DNA from: Pseudomonas fluorescens
GTDB taxonomy: Bacteria > Pseudomonadota > Gammaproteobacteria > Pseudomonadales > Pseudomonadaceae
NCBI RefSeq assembly: GCF_001307155.1
Contig: NZ_CP012830.1
Location: 5,516,501 to 5,580,500 of the forward strand
Reading direction: 5' to 3'
DNA: 64,000 nt
The translations under genes were made by a program, and so were the position numbers. The notes beneath the pieces were generated by a model that saw only the letters and a list, made by a program, of their open reading frames with translations, did not search any database and was not told the origin of the DNA. Shown one piece after another: positions 36,111 to 45,903 of this stretch (position 1 is the stretch's first letter; each line of letters opens with the position of its first letter).

Positions 36111-36129
36111 GTGAGACATCGCGTCTCAC
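36111..36129. promoter_or_regulatory. Candidate AcoR enhancer site
   Basis: GTGAGAC-ATCGC-GTCTCAC is a perfect inverted repeat of seven-base arms. It lies about 120 bases upstream of the -24 element of the aco sigma-54 promoter, the usual distance for an enhancer-binding protein, and about 90 bases before acoR. Confidence 0.65.
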
Positions 36130-36220
36130 CGCCAGCCCCGGTTGACCCGACGCTTGTCTGCGGTCAATGAACGGCGCTTAATAGCCGCACAACTAAAAGA
36201 AGATGGAACCGGAGGCCTGA

Positions 36221-38113
36221 ATGCTTTCCGCACACTCAAAGGCGCATGTGGATTGCGTCAGCCGTGTTTTGAAGAATGCCGGGCACCTGCCGCAGCTGCC
36301 TGTGTCGGACTTGATTCTCGACTCCTGGCGTCGCTCCATGGAGCAACACCACCTGGATCCCGGCTCGCTACAAGGACCACGGATCCTCTCGCAGAACGTG
36401 CTGCAGGAATGCCGCGAGCGCTCCGAGTTGTTCTTGCGCATCGCCAGTGAGGAAGTCGCCCGCCTCCACGGTCGGGTCCGCGATGCCGACTACTGCGTCC
36501 TGCTCACAGACGCTCAGGGCCAGACCATCGACTACCGCGTCGAAACTTCCATTCGCAATGACTGCCGCAAGGCCGGTCTTTACTTGGGCACTTGCTGGTC
36601 GGAAGGTGAGGAAGGTACGTGTGGCGTGGCGGCGGTACTGACTGCGCGAACGCCGGTCACTGTTCACAAGCGCGATCATTTTCGCGCCGCGTTTATCGGA
36701 CTCACCTGCTCAGCGGCGCCAGTCTTCGACCCCAAGGGCGAGCTGCTCGGGGTGCTTGATGTGTCGGCGGTGCGCTCACCCGACGACCGCCGCTCCCAAC
36801 ACCTGATCCGGCAGATGGTGGTGCAGAGCGCGCGTGAAATCGAACAGGCATTCTTCATGAGCAGCGCCCAGGGTTACTGGGTGCTGCGAGCCCACAGCAG
36901 CCCTGGCTACGTCGACAGCCAACCCGATTACTTGCTCGCCTGGGACAACGACGGCTGCTTGCAGGCGTTGAACCCGGCTGCGCGGCAATGGCTGTTGCAC
37001 CGTTTTGGTCAACTGCCGGAACACATTGGCCAAGTGTTCGATCAGCAGTTGCTGCATCGGATCAGTGACGAATCGCTATGCCTGTTGCACAGCCAGGGTG
37101 GCCACACGCAATTGCATGGTCGCCTCAGCGTGCCACGGCGGGTGAATCGCAACGCTTCGCGACTGGCACTGACACCCGCCGAACTCGACCCGCGACTGGA
37201 AGAAAGCCTGCGCCTTGCAGTGCGGGTTAAAGACCGCAACCTGCCGGTGCTGATCCAGGGCGAGACCGGCTCCGGCAAGGAAGTCTTCGCCCGTCAGTTG
37301 CACCAAGCCAGCCAGCGCCGCGAGCGGCCGTTCGTTGCAGTAAACTGCGCGGCGATCCCCGAGAACCTGATCGAAAGCGAATTATTTGGCTATGTCGCTG
37401 GCGCCTTTACCGGCGCCTCGAGCAAGGGCATGCAAGGTCTGCTGGAACAGGCCGATGGCGGCACTCTGTTTCTCGATGAAATCGGCGACATGCCCCTGTC
37501 CTTGCAAACCCGGCTGCTGCGGGTTCTGGCCGAGGGTGAAGTGGCGCCTCTGGGAGCCTCACGGCGCAAAGCGATCGACCTTCAGGTCGTCTGCGCGAGC
37601 CACCGCGATCTGGAAGGACTGGTCGCCGCGGGCGAGTTTCGCGAAGACCTCTACTTTCGTTTGAATGGAGCGCGCTTCCAGTTGCCGCCGCTGCGCGAAC
37701 GCAGTGACCGGCTGGCGCTGATCAACCGGATTCTCGATGAGGAATCGACGCTTTGCGCAGAACCTATGCACCTGGGAGGTGCAGCTCTGGAATGCCTGCT
37801 TGGCTACCGCTGGCCAGGTAACGTTCGCCAGTTGCGGCACGTGCTGCGATATGCCTGTGCGGTGTGCGATTCAAACCTGATTCAGGTCAGCCATTTGCCC
37901 GAGCAACTGCAAGATCACCGACTTGATGGCCCAGGCTCTGGCGACACCATTGATTGCTGCGCGAGCCCGGAGCGCCAGGCATTGCTCGATGCCTTGGTGC
38001 GTCACCGCTGGAAACCCACCGCTGCTGCAAAGTCTTTGGGCATCTCCCGGGCAACCCTGTATCGGCGGGTGCATCAGCATGGCATCGACATGCCTGGCAG
38101 AAGCCAGGTGTAA
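36221..38113 (+). CDS. acoR: Sigma-54-dependent activator of acetoin catabolism
   Basis: A 630-residue enhancer-binding protein. The N-terminal 300 residues hold a GAF-type sensor (TCWSEGEEGTCGVAAVLTAR is typical of AcoR) and a short PAS-like linker. The AAA+ domain has Walker A GETGSGKE near residue 346, GAFTGA near 394 (sigma-54 contact), and Walker B GGTLFLDEIGDM. The Fis-type HTH at the end is RWKPTAAAKSLGISRATLYR. A ggagg box is five bases before the ATG. It is divergent from acoXABC-bdhA and most likely activates that promoter in response to acetoin. Confidence 0.92.
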   Translation: MLSAHSKAHVDCVSRVLKNAGHLPQLPVSDLILDSWRRSMEQHHLDPGSLQGPRILSQNVLQECRERSELFLRIASEEVARLHGRVRDADYCVLLTDAQGQTIDYRVETSIRNDCRKAGLYLGTCWSEGEEGTCGVAAVLTARTPVTVHKRDHFRAAFIGLTCSAAPVFDPKGELLGVLDVSAVRSPDDRRSQHLIRQMVVQSAREIEQAFFMSSAQGYWVLRAHSSPGYVDSQPDYLLAWDNDGCLQALNPAARQWLLHRFGQLPEHIGQVFDQQLLHRISDESLCLLHSQGGHTQLHGRLSVPRRVNRNASRLALTPAELDPRLEESLRLAVRVKDRNLPVLIQGETGSGKEVFARQLHQASQRRERPFVAVNCAAIPENLIESELFGYVAGAFTGASSKGMQGLLEQADGGTLFLDEIGDMPLSLQTRLLRVLAEGEVAPLGASRRKAIDLQVVCASHRDLEGLVAAGEFREDLYFRLNGARFQLPPLRERSDRLALINRILDEESTLCAEPMHLGGAALECLLGYRWPGNVRQLRHVLRYACAVCDSNLIQVSHLPEQLQDHRLDGPGSGDTIDCCASPERQALLDALVRHRWKPTAAAKSLGISRATLYRRVHQHGIDMPGRSQV

Positions 38114-38290
38114 AGCCTGGTGCCCCTGGCAAGCCGCTTTAATGAGCGCGCGTATCGACCCGTTCAACAGAAATGCACTCGTCACTGCGGCATCAGGGTG
38201 CGGCTAAAACCTTGGCATGGAACACACGTCCGGCACGTCTGCCGGCGCTACCTCGGCCCATGAGATGCTCACCTGACGCCATCTGCCCGT

Positions 38291-38791
38291 TCAGTCCTTG
38301 AGCGATTTGGGTATCGCAATACGGCTACTGGTCTTAACCTCGCGCAAAGCCAGACTGGACTGAATGGATGCAATACCCATCTGACGCCTGAGCACGTGCT
38401 CGATAAAGTCGCTGTAACTATCAAGATCCTCTGCCAACACTTGCAACACGTAATCGGCATCTCCAGTGATCTTGTGACAAGACAACACCTCGGGCAATTG
38501 CGCAATCACCGCCTCGAAGGCGTCGGGAGCATGATCCGCATGGGTGGAAAAACGGATGTGCACGAACGCCAAAATGTCCAGCCCAAGCATGCGTCGATCA
38601 AGATTGGCCTGGTAGCCCTTGATTACGCCAGCCTCCTCCATTCTCTTACGCCTTCGCCAGCAAGGCGTCAGGCTTAACGACAGACGCTCACTGAGCTCGG
38701 CGTTGGAAATGCTCGCATCTTCCTGCAGCAACGTGAGTATCGCCAGGTCGGTCTCGTCGAGGCTGATGCGTTTGGATGATTTTTTCTGCAT
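38291..38791 (-). CDS. Lrp/AsnC-family transcriptional regulator
   Basis: A 166-residue feast/famine regulator. The HTH is at residues 10-60 (LDETDLAILTLLQEDASISN, then ELSERLSLSLTPCWRRRKRM), and the RAM effector domain at 75-150 (VLSCHKITGDADYVLQVLAE). It is divergent from the acetylpolyamine amidohydrolase gene with about 120 bases between starts, so it most likely controls the three-gene run to its right in response to an amino acid or amine. Confidence 0.9.
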   Translation of the reverse strand: MQKKSSKRISLDETDLAILTLLQEDASISNAELSERLSLSLTPCWRRRKRMEEAGVIKGYQANLDRRMLGLDILAFVHIRFSTHADHAPDAFEAVIAQLPEVLSCHKITGDADYVLQVLAEDLDSYSDFIEHVLRRQMGIASIQSSLALREVKTSSRIAIPKSLKD

Positions 38792-38910
38792 TACGCCATT
38801 CCTGAGTAAAAACGCCCGAATAATCTAGCAAACCACGAAAACAAAGCAAAGAAAGCGCGTCCCGGCCGGAACAGAATATTTGCACTGGCTCACATTAACG
38901 GATGCGCAGA

Positions 38911-39945
38911 ATGTTTACAGTTTTCAGTGATTCCCATCGCTTGCACCACGGCACCGAATTGAAAGACGGTGTGCTCAAGCCGTCGTTCGAACAGCCCAGT
39001 AGGGCCGATACTGTCCATAACCGCGTCAAGCAGGTAGGCCTTGGCCAGATCGTCGAACCGCGAATATTTGACCGGTCGTGTTACGTCAATGCGCACAGCG
39101 AGCGCTACGTCAGTTTTCTGGAGAGCGCCTGGTCGGAATGGTGCGCGACTGGGCGCACCCACGATGCGCTGCCGCTGGTATGGCCAGTGCGCGACCTGTC
39201 CAACGAGCAAGTCCCGACGTTCATCGACGGCAAGCTCGGTTTCTACGCCATGGACGCCGGCTCCCCGATTACCGCCACCACTTGGCAAGCGGTAAAAACC
39301 AGTGCAGACATCGCCCTCACCGGCCTGGCGCTGATCGATGAAGGCCACGACAGTGCCTTTGCCCTGTGCCGTCCGCCCGGCCATCACGCAGCGCGTGAAT
39401 ACATGGGCGGCTATTGCTATCTCAACAACGCCGCCATTGCTGCACAACAGGCCATTACCCAAGGTTCCAAACGTGTTGCAGTACTGGACGTCGACTTTCA
39501 TCACGGCAACGGCACCCAAAACATTTTCTACGGGCGCAGTGACGTCATGTTTGTCTCGCTACACGGTGAGCCGACGGTGTCCTATCCGTACTACTCAGGC
39601 TTCAGCCACGAAGTCGGTGCAGGCCACGGCGAAGGTTACAACCTGAACTATCCGCTGCCGAAGAACACCACCTGGGAAAGCTACCGCAATGCCCTGCTCC
39701 ACGCCTGCAAGAAACTCCAGCAATTCGCCCCTGAAGTGCTGGTTATTTCACTCGGCGTCGACACGTTCAAGGACGACCCGATCAGCCACTTCCTGCTGGA
39801 AAGCGAAGACTTCATCGGCATTGGCGAACTGATAGCAGGCGTCGGCTGCCCCACCCTGTTCGTGATGGAAGGTGGCTACATGGTCGATGAAATCGGGATC
39901 AATGCGGTCAACGTGCTGCATGGCTTCGAGAGCAAACGCGCCTGA
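38911..39945 (+). CDS. Acetylpolyamine amidohydrolase (class II histone-deacetylase family)
   Basis: A 344-residue zinc amidohydrolase very like P. aeruginosa AphA. Catalytic elements are visible: the His dyad in LCRPPGHHAA, zinc ligands in VLDVDFHHGNGT, the second Asp in SLGVDTFKDDP, and the catalytic Tyr in MEGGYMVDEIG. It removes acetyl groups from small acetylated amines in the cytoplasm. The start at 38911 gives the family's normal N-terminus; an ATG at 38902 is also in frame. It leads a run with ornithine cyclodeaminase and an amino-acid permease, so its substrate may be an acetylated diamino acid or polyamine. Confidence 0.88.
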   Translation: MFTVFSDSHRLHHGTELKDGVLKPSFEQPSRADTVHNRVKQVGLGQIVEPRIFDRSCYVNAHSERYVSFLESAWSEWCATGRTHDALPLVWPVRDLSNEQVPTFIDGKLGFYAMDAGSPITATTWQAVKTSADIALTGLALIDEGHDSAFALCRPPGHHAAREYMGGYCYLNNAAIAAQQAITQGSKRVAVLDVDFHHGNGTQNIFYGRSDVMFVSLHGEPTVSYPYYSGFSHEVGAGHGEGYNLNYPLPKNTTWESYRNALLHACKKLQQFAPEVLVISLGVDTFKDDPISHFLLESEDFIGIGELIAGVGCPTLFVMEGGYMVDEIGINAVNVLHGFESKRA

Positions 39946-39995
39946 GCCATCCCCTGCCCTACAGCATTTCAATTACTGAATCGGAAAATAAAAAC

Positions 39996-41048
39996 ATGAC
40001 TCTTTTTATCGATGTCGATCATGCCGCACGCCTGTTCGCCAAGGTGGGTATCCGTCGGGCAATCCGCGAGATGGCCACATACATCGAAGCTGACTATTCA
40101 CGCTGGGCGCAGTTTGATAAGTCGCCTCGCACCGCCAATCATTCCGCCGACGGTGTGATCGAGTTGATGCCCACCGACGATGGCCAACAGTACTCGTTCA
40201 AATACGTGAATGGCCACCCGGGCAATGGTCAAAGGGACTTGCTGACCGTGATGGCTTTCGGTGTTCTCGCCGATGTCCACAGTGGCTATCCAACCTTGCT
40301 CAGTGAATTGACGCTGACCACTGCCGTGCGCACCGCCGCGACATCCGCGCTGGTCGCGCAGTCCCTGGCACGCCCTGGTGCAAGTGTCATGGCAATCATT
40401 GGCAACGGCGCTCAAAGCGAATTTCAAGCCATCGCCTTCCACGAAATGCTGTCGATCAGGGAAATCCGCATTTTCGATATTGATCGTGATGCGTCACTCA
40501 AGTTGAAGCACAACCTGTCGGCATTCCCGGGTATTGAAGTGATTCTGTCCAGCTCTGTACAGGAAGCGGTCAAGGGCGCGCACATTGTCACTACAGTCAC
40601 CGCCGACAAGGCTTATGCAACGATTCTGACACCCGAGATGATCGAACCCGGCATGCATATCAACGCTGTCGGTGGTGACTGCCCGGGAAAAACCGAACTG
40701 CACGCCGAGATCCTGCGCAACGCCCGGATCATCGTTGAATTTGAACCGCAAACCCGGATTGAAGGCGACATTCAACAACTGGAAGCCGACTCGCCCGTCG
40801 TCGAGTTTTTCCGCATTGTGCTGGGCGAAGTTCCGGGGCGTGAGAATGATGCCCAAGTCACCGTGTTCGATTCGGTGGGTTTTGCTCTCGAAGATTTTTC
40901 GTCGCTGCGCTACCTGCACGACCTGGCGCGAGAGCACGGGATCGGCGAGCGCATCCATCTAGTGCCGACACCCGCCAACATAAAAGACCTTTACCAACTG
41001 CTTGATCAGCAACCGGCCAAACCGGCGCGTCTGCGCACAGCCACCTGA
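39996..41048 (+). CDS. Ornithine cyclodeaminase family protein
   Basis: A 350-residue member of the ornithine cyclodeaminase/mu-crystallin family. Typical parts are SGYPTLLSELTLTTAVRTAA, the NAD-binding start VMAIIGNGAQSEFQAIAFHE, and AVGGDCPGKTELHAEIL. True OCDs convert ornithine to proline and ammonia with an internal NAD cycle; relatives act on lysine or other amino acids. It begins 50 bases after the amidohydrolase gene, suggesting it uses the deacetylated product. Exact substrate unproven. Confidence 0.88.
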   Translation: MTLFIDVDHAARLFAKVGIRRAIREMATYIEADYSRWAQFDKSPRTANHSADGVIELMPTDDGQQYSFKYVNGHPGNGQRDLLTVMAFGVLADVHSGYPTLLSELTLTTAVRTAATSALVAQSLARPGASVMAIIGNGAQSEFQAIAFHEMLSIREIRIFDIDRDASLKLKHNLSAFPGIEVILSSSVQEAVKGAHIVTTVTADKAYATILTPEMIEPGMHINAVGGDCPGKTELHAEILRNARIIVEFEPQTRIEGDIQQLEADSPVVEFFRIVLGEVPGRENDAQVTVFDSVGFALEDFSSLRYLHDLAREHGIGERIHLVPTPANIKDLYQLLDQQPAKPARLRTAT

Positions 41049-41207
41049 TAACCGCAGGTGATGCCTCCGAGCAGCGTGCCAAGGGGCCACTCACCGTCCT
41101 GTAAACCCCAAAAACCACCACCGTCAGTAGCCGTTGCATCTCTAACAACAACGCTAGACACCGACTTTCTGCCAAAACTCAAAAACATAAAATCAAGAGG
41201 TTTTGTA

Positions 41208-42623
41208 ATGAAATCTACTCCGTCCGAGCGGGTTGAACAGCCCGCGCTGCAGCGCACGCTCAGCAATCGTCACATTCAGTTAATGGCCATGGGAGGTGCC
41301 ATCGGTACAGGTCTGTTCATGGGTTCCGGGAAGATCATTGCCCTCTCAGGCACGTCGATCATCCTCATTTATATGATCATCGGGATGTTCGTCTACTTCG
41401 TCATGCGCGCCATGGGCGAACTGTTGCTCTCCAACTTGAACTTCAAAACCTTCGCGGACTTTACCGGTGCCTACCTGGGCCCGCGAGCGGCATTCTTCCT
41501 CGGCTGGTCGTACTGGCTGAGCTGGAGCGTCGCGGTGGTGGGTGATGCCGTAGTGGTCGGTGGATTCTTTCAGTACTGGTTCCCCGATGTACCCGCCTGG
41601 ATTCCAGCCGTCGGTATGTTAATGACGCTGTTCGCCTTAAACGTGCTGACCGTCAGGCTTTTTGGTGAAGTGGAGTTCTGGTTCGCAATCATCAAAATCA
41701 TTGCCGTCGTCACCCTGATTGGCGTTAGCCTGGTGATGATTGCCAGCTCCTTTGTATCACCCAGTGGCGTTACTGCATCCCTGAACCACCTGCTGGATAA
41801 ACAGGCAGCCTTCCCCAACGGCCTGTTTGGTTTCTTTGCCGGATTCCAGATGGCAATTTTCTCCTTTGCCGGCACCGAGCTGATCGGTACTGCTGCCGCC
41901 GAAACTCGCTCCCCCGAGAAGACTCTGCCGAAAGCCATCAACTCGATTCCGCTGAGAATCATCCTGTTTTATGTGCTGGCACTGGCCTGCATTATTGCGG
42001 TGACTTCCTGGCAACAGGTTTCGCCCAACAAGAGCCCTTTCGTCGAACTGTTTCTGGTGGCAGGGTTTCCCGCAGCAGCAGGTATCGTCAACTTTGTGGT
42101 ACTGACGTCTGCCGCCTCATCGGCTAACAGTGGCGTATTTTCATCGAGTCGCATGCTGTTTGGACTGGCCAGTCACGACAATGCTCCCGGGATATTTCGG
42201 CATTTGTCGCGTAATAGCGTGCCTCTGCTGAGCTTGGCGTTCACCACATTGTTGATGCTGGTTGGGGTACTTTTGCTGTTCATCGTTCCGGAGGTCATGA
42301 CAGCGTTTACCATCGTCTCTACCGTGTCGGCAATCCTGGTGATTTTCACTTGGTCGACCATCCTCGCGTCGTACATTGCCTATCGTAAAAGCCGACCCGA
42401 CCTGCATGCGAAATCGGTCTACAAGATGCCTGGTGGCGTGCCGATGGCCTGGTTTTCGTTGACGTTCCTGGGATTTGTACTCTGCCTGCTGGCATTAAGA
42501 CCTGACACTCGTATTGCCCTACTGGTCATGCCAGGGTGGTTCATTTGGCTGGCCATTGCTTATCAGCTGACCCATTCCAGGAAGCTAAGATCCGCTGCTG
42601 GTTCGGCCAATCAGTACAGCTGA
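41208..42623 (+). CDS. Amino acid permease, APC family (CycA-like)
   Basis: A 471-residue transporter with 12 membrane segments. It shows the AAT-family start (LQRTLSNRHIQLMAMGGAIG, then TGLFMGSGKII) and the FSFAGTELIGTAAAETRSPE motif. The text is near CycA, the D-alanine/D-serine/glycine/cycloserine permease. An aagagg box precedes the ATG at 41208. It is the third gene of the Lrp-controlled run and probably imports the substrate of the enzymes encoded upstream. Confidence 0.88.
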   Translation: MKSTPSERVEQPALQRTLSNRHIQLMAMGGAIGTGLFMGSGKIIALSGTSIILIYMIIGMFVYFVMRAMGELLLSNLNFKTFADFTGAYLGPRAAFFLGWSYWLSWSVAVVGDAVVVGGFFQYWFPDVPAWIPAVGMLMTLFALNVLTVRLFGEVEFWFAIIKIIAVVTLIGVSLVMIASSFVSPSGVTASLNHLLDKQAAFPNGLFGFFAGFQMAIFSFAGTELIGTAAAETRSPEKTLPKAINSIPLRIILFYVLALACIIAVTSWQQVSPNKSPFVELFLVAGFPAAAGIVNFVVLTSAASSANSGVFSSSRMLFGLASHDNAPGIFRHLSRNSVPLLSLAFTTLLMLVGVLLLFIVPEVMTAFTIVSTVSAILVIFTWSTILASYIAYRKSRPDLHAKSVYKMPGGVPMAWFSLTFLGFVLCLLALRPDTRIALLVMPGWFIWLAIAYQLTHSRKLRSAAGSANQYS

Positions 42624-42924
42624 TGTTCACCTGCTGCCTTTAGGTGCCGACGCAGTAAGCTTGAGCGCAATGCGGGATTTGCTGCGCACCCTTCCTCTCT
42701 ATCTCGAGGCGGAGGGGCAATAAAAGCGTCTCTGTCTGCCCAGCAGGCAGCATACGGAGCTGCTAGTGTTAATCCGCATGCCGTCAAAGTCCCAGCAGTC
42801 GGGTGGGTGTGAGCCGCAGTTTTGTTCGTGACCAAGTGCTACGCCTGCCGCTGCGGTTCGTTGGCAGTGGTGTACCCAAGATTTTCTTAATCCATCGAAT
42901 GGAGCTTAATCCAGGAGAAAAATC
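42624..42924. other. Intergenic stretch before wrbA
   Basis: No gene is recognised in either strand here. It should hold the terminator of the permease gene and the wrbA promoter, but I see no clear hairpin with a T-run. Confidence 0.4.
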
Positions 42925-43527
42925 ATGGCGAAGGTACTGGTTCTCTATTACTCAATGTACGGTCACCTCGAAACGATGGCTGGCGCAGTAGCCGAAGGCG
43001 CACGATCTGTACCCGGCACCGACGTAACGCTCAAGCGTGTCGCTGAAACCATTCCGGCCGAACAGGCAGCAGCCATTGGCGTCAAACTTGACCAGAAGGC
43101 ACCGGTGGCAACACCTGACGAGCTGGGCAATTACGATGCCATCATCTTTGGCACACCGACGCGCTTCGGCAATATGGCGGGACAGATGCGCACATTTCTC
43201 GATCAGACCGGCGGACTGTGGATGAGCGGCGCGCTGGTCGGAAAAATCGGCAGTGTCTTTGCATCGACCGGCACCCAGCACGGTGGCCAGGAAACCACTA
43301 TTACGTCGTTTCACAGCACACTCCTGCATCAGGGGATGGTCATCGTGGGTGTGCCTTACACCTGCGCAGGGCTGACCAACATGAGCGAGATCACCGGCGG
43401 TACGCCCTATGGCGCGACCACCCTGGCAGGCACTGACGGTAAACGGCAACCGTCACAAAATGAACTGGATATTGCGCGTTTCCAGGGTAAACACGTCGCT
43501 GAGCTTGCAATAAAGATCGCGGGTTAA
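42925..43527 (+). CDS. wrbA: NAD(P)H:quinone oxidoreductase, WrbA type
   Basis: A 200-residue flavodoxin-like protein. The FMN phosphate-binding loop is [18 protein letters not shown], followed by the WrbA-typical [20 protein letters not shown] and [20 protein letters not shown]. It reduces quinones with two electrons using NAD(P)H, protecting against oxidative stress. An aggag box sits before the ATG. A glutathione-dependent formaldehyde-activating enzyme gene follows 18 bases later, suggesting a joint stress-response transcript. Confidence 0.93.
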   Translation: MAKVLVLYYSMYGHLETMAGAVAEGARSVPGTDVTLKRVAETIPAEQAAAIGVKLDQKAPVATPDELGNYDAIIFGTPTRFGNMAGQMRTFLDQTGGLWMSGALVGKIGSVFASTGTQHGGQETTITSFHSTLLHQGMVIVGVPYTCAGLTNMSEITGGTPYGATTLAGTDGKRQPSQNELDIARFQGKHVAELAIKIAG

Positions 43528-43545
43528 CGAAACGGAGAAGCCAAC

Positions 43546-44124
43546 GTGAGCACCTTGAAACTTCACCCTGCACTGGACAATGGTATCCAACCTGCTGCCG
43601 CTAATTTCACAGGTGGCACCCTGCAATGCCTGTGTGCGACCGATAAGGTCGAGATCAAGATAGACGCACAAACCCTGCATAACCACGCGTGTGGCTGCAG
43701 CAAATGCTGGAAACCGCAAAACGCGATATTCGCCGTCATTGCCGTAGTACCTCGGGATAAGGTCAGCGTCACTGCCCACGGTGAAAAACTGTCAATTGTC
43801 GACGAAACCGCCACCATCCAGCGGCACGCCTGCAAGCAGTGCCACGCCCATCTCTTCGGACGCATCGAGAACAAGGACCATGCGTTTTATGGTCTGGACT
43901 TCGTCCACACCGAACTCTCTCCCCAGAGCGGATGGGCTGCGCCGAGCTTCGCAGCGTTCGTGTCCTCCATCATCGAAACCGGCACGCCGCCAGCGCAAAT
44001 GAAGGCCATCCGTGAACGCCTGCGCTCGATCGGCCTGGAGCCCTATGACTGCCTGTCCCCGGACTTGATGGACGCAATGGCGACTCATGTCGCCAAACAG
44101 AAAGGCCTGCTCCCCGCCGCCTGA
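43546..44124 (+). CDS. gfa: Glutathione-dependent formaldehyde-activating enzyme
   Basis: A 192-residue Gfa/CENP-V-family protein with zinc-binding cysteines ([21 protein letters not shown] and [12 protein letters not shown]) and the family tail [20 protein letters not shown]. Gfa is reported to speed formation of S-hydroxymethylglutathione from formaldehyde, although its role has been questioned. It starts with GTG behind a ggag box. The full length and tail fit true Gfa rather than shorter CENP-V proteins. Confidence 0.9.
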   Translation: MSTLKLHPALDNGIQPAAANFTGGTLQCLCATDKVEIKIDAQTLHNHACGCSKCWKPQNAIFAVIAVVPRDKVSVTAHGEKLSIVDETATIQRHACKQCHAHLFGRIENKDHAFYGLDFVHTELSPQSGWAAPSFAAFVSSIIETGTPPAQMKAIRERLRSIGLEPYDCLSPDLMDAMATHVAKQKGLLPAA

Positions 44125-44515
44125 GTGATCGGCCGCCGCGGTTTCTTCGTCGGGCCGCGGCCCCGGCATCCCAAAAAACGCGTCTGAGCGGATCGTACCC
44201 ACAGGTTCGAGCCGTGGCCTTCGGCTCAAGCAGTGGCTGCCGGACGACATCGGTATGTGCGTCGGCGTCTACACCCACCCCGCTCCTGTCGCCCGAATCT
44301 ACACCGACGCTATGCGCCAGTGTCTGGGCGAAGATCGTGTTATGCACTGTCATACCTCCTCTTAGGAAGTGATGTGTAAAAACGATAAGTGACGGAGCGT
44401 CATCTACAGCCTGAGGAATCATCGTTTGTACCAGCTATAGCCCTGAAATCTAATCCATCGCAAACAACTAACAATAACTCGCAAGGATGTGAACTGCGAT
44501 GGAGCAGATCCAAAC
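44125..44515. promoter_or_regulatory. Upstream region of dsdX with two inverted repeats
   Basis: No convincing gene is seen. Near the dsdX end are TGACG-gag-CGTCA (44390-44402) and a wider pair AAACGAT (44380-44386) with ATCGTTT (44421-44427), nested around it. These lie 90-135 bases before the dsdX ATG and are candidate binding sites for the DsdC-type regulator encoded downstream. Confidence 0.45.
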
Positions 44516-45859
44516 ATGACCCCTACGTATTCCCTACTGACCCTGGGAGCGTCAATCCTGCTGATCGTAGTCCTGATCGGTAAATTCCGTGTCCATCCGT
44601 TCCTATCCCTTATCGCAGCAAGCCTGCTAGTGGGGATCGGGACAGGAATGGCCCCAACGGCAATCGTCTCGGCTTTTGAGAAAGGCATGGGCAGCACGCT
44701 AGGTTTCCTTGCCGGCATCATCGGTTTAGGCAGCATTCTCGGCAAGCTGCTTGAGGAGTCTGGTGGCGCCAAACGTATTGCGACCACACTCTTGAGGGTG
44801 CTGGGTGAGAAGAATGCCTCTTGGGCAATGATGCTGGTCGGCTTCATCGCAGGTATTCCCGTTTTCTTCGAGGTCGGATTTGTCCTCCTGATTCCCCTGA
44901 TCTATGTCGTCGCCCGTCAGACCAGGATCAACGTGTTGTACCTGGGAGTACCGTTGGCCATCTCACTGATGGTTGTCCACTGCATTCTCCCTCCGCACCC
45001 AGCCGCCACTGCCATTACAGGCATGCTGAATGCCGACATCGGTAAGGTGATTCTGTACGGCCTTATCGTCGGCTTGCCAACGGCGGTTATTGCCGGGCCT
45101 ATCTGGGTGAGGCTGACCTGCACTCGGGAGGCCCCTGAGGGGCAAGCTCAGTTTCTGGCTGCCCGTAGCGAAGCGGTCATAGACGACAGCAAGGCACCAA
45201 GCTTCGGTATTGCGATGGTGACGGTGCTTCTGCCGTTGGCACTGATGGTGGGCAAGACACTTGCTGCACCTTTGCTAACGAAAGGCTCAATGACGCTTGA
45301 GTGGGTCTCTTTCATTGGCAACCCGCTGATTGCTCTCGCGCTGTCGATTTGCTTCGCGTACTGGTCGCTAGGCCTGCGACGTGGGCTTGGCATGGGCGCC
45401 CTGCTCAATCTGACCAACCGCTGCTTCCCGCCACTGGCTGGCATTCTCTTGATTATCGGAGCCGGCGGCGCGTTCAACGACATGTTGGTAGGCAGCGGTA
45501 TTGGGAAGGCGCTGGCGGACGTGCTGGGGCAGTCCCAAATCAACCCGATCATTTTGGCATGGCTGATCGCTGGGTTAATGCACTTCGCTGTTGGCTCCGC
45601 CACGGTCGCCATGATTAGCACCGCAGGCATGGTTCTACCTATCTTGGGTCAGCACCCTGAATACAGCCCTGAAATCCTTGTTATCGCCATCGGTGCAGGT
45701 GCAATCGGCTGGACCCATGTCACTGACTCAGCGTTCTGGGTCGTAAAAGAATACCTGGGTATTCCCTTGTCTGAGGCCATCAAGAAATTCACTGGCGCCA
45801 CCGTACTCGCCTCCTCTGCGGCGCTGGTATTTACGCTAATACTTTCCAGATTTGTATGA
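44516..45859 (+). CDS. dsdX: D-serine transporter, GntP family (DsdX-like)
   Basis: A 447-residue Gnt-family permease with about 12 membrane segments. Family blocks are visible: [60 protein letters not shown] and the terminal [17 protein letters not shown]. GntP proteins carry gluconate or D-serine; the direct link to the D-serine dehydratase gene 44 bases downstream makes D-serine the likely substrate. Start at 44516 is preceded by ggag 11 bases away. Confidence 0.87.
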   Translation: MTPTYSLLTLGASILLIVVLIGKFRVHPFLSLIAASLLVGIGTGMAPTAIVSAFEKGMGSTLGFLAGIIGLGSILGKLLEESGGAKRIATTLLRVLGEKNASWAMMLVGFIAGIPVFFEVGFVLLIPLIYVVARQTRINVLYLGVPLAISLMVVHCILPPHPAATAITGMLNADIGKVILYGLIVGLPTAVIAGPIWVRLTCTREAPEGQAQFLAARSEAVIDDSKAPSFGIAMVTVLLPLALMVGKTLAAPLLTKGSMTLEWVSFIGNPLIALALSICFAYWSLGLRRGLGMGALLNLTNRCFPPLAGILLIIGAGGAFNDMLVGSGIGKALADVLGQSQINPIILAWLIAGLMHFAVGSATVAMISTAGMVLPILGQHPEYSPEILVIAIGAGAIGWTHVTDSAFWVVKEYLGIPLSEAIKKFTGATVLASSAALVFTLILSRFV

Positions 45860-45903
45860 TGAGCCTTCCCTCTTCACCTACGACTTATCGAAAGGTAGTT
45901 CCT

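Noticed and set aside
43970-44422. Minus-strand frame whose start (TVHNTIFAQTLAHS) recalls IS4-family transposase N-termini
   Set aside because: The similarity covers only about 12 residues and the rest is antisense to gfa and the intergenic DNA, with no transposase features.
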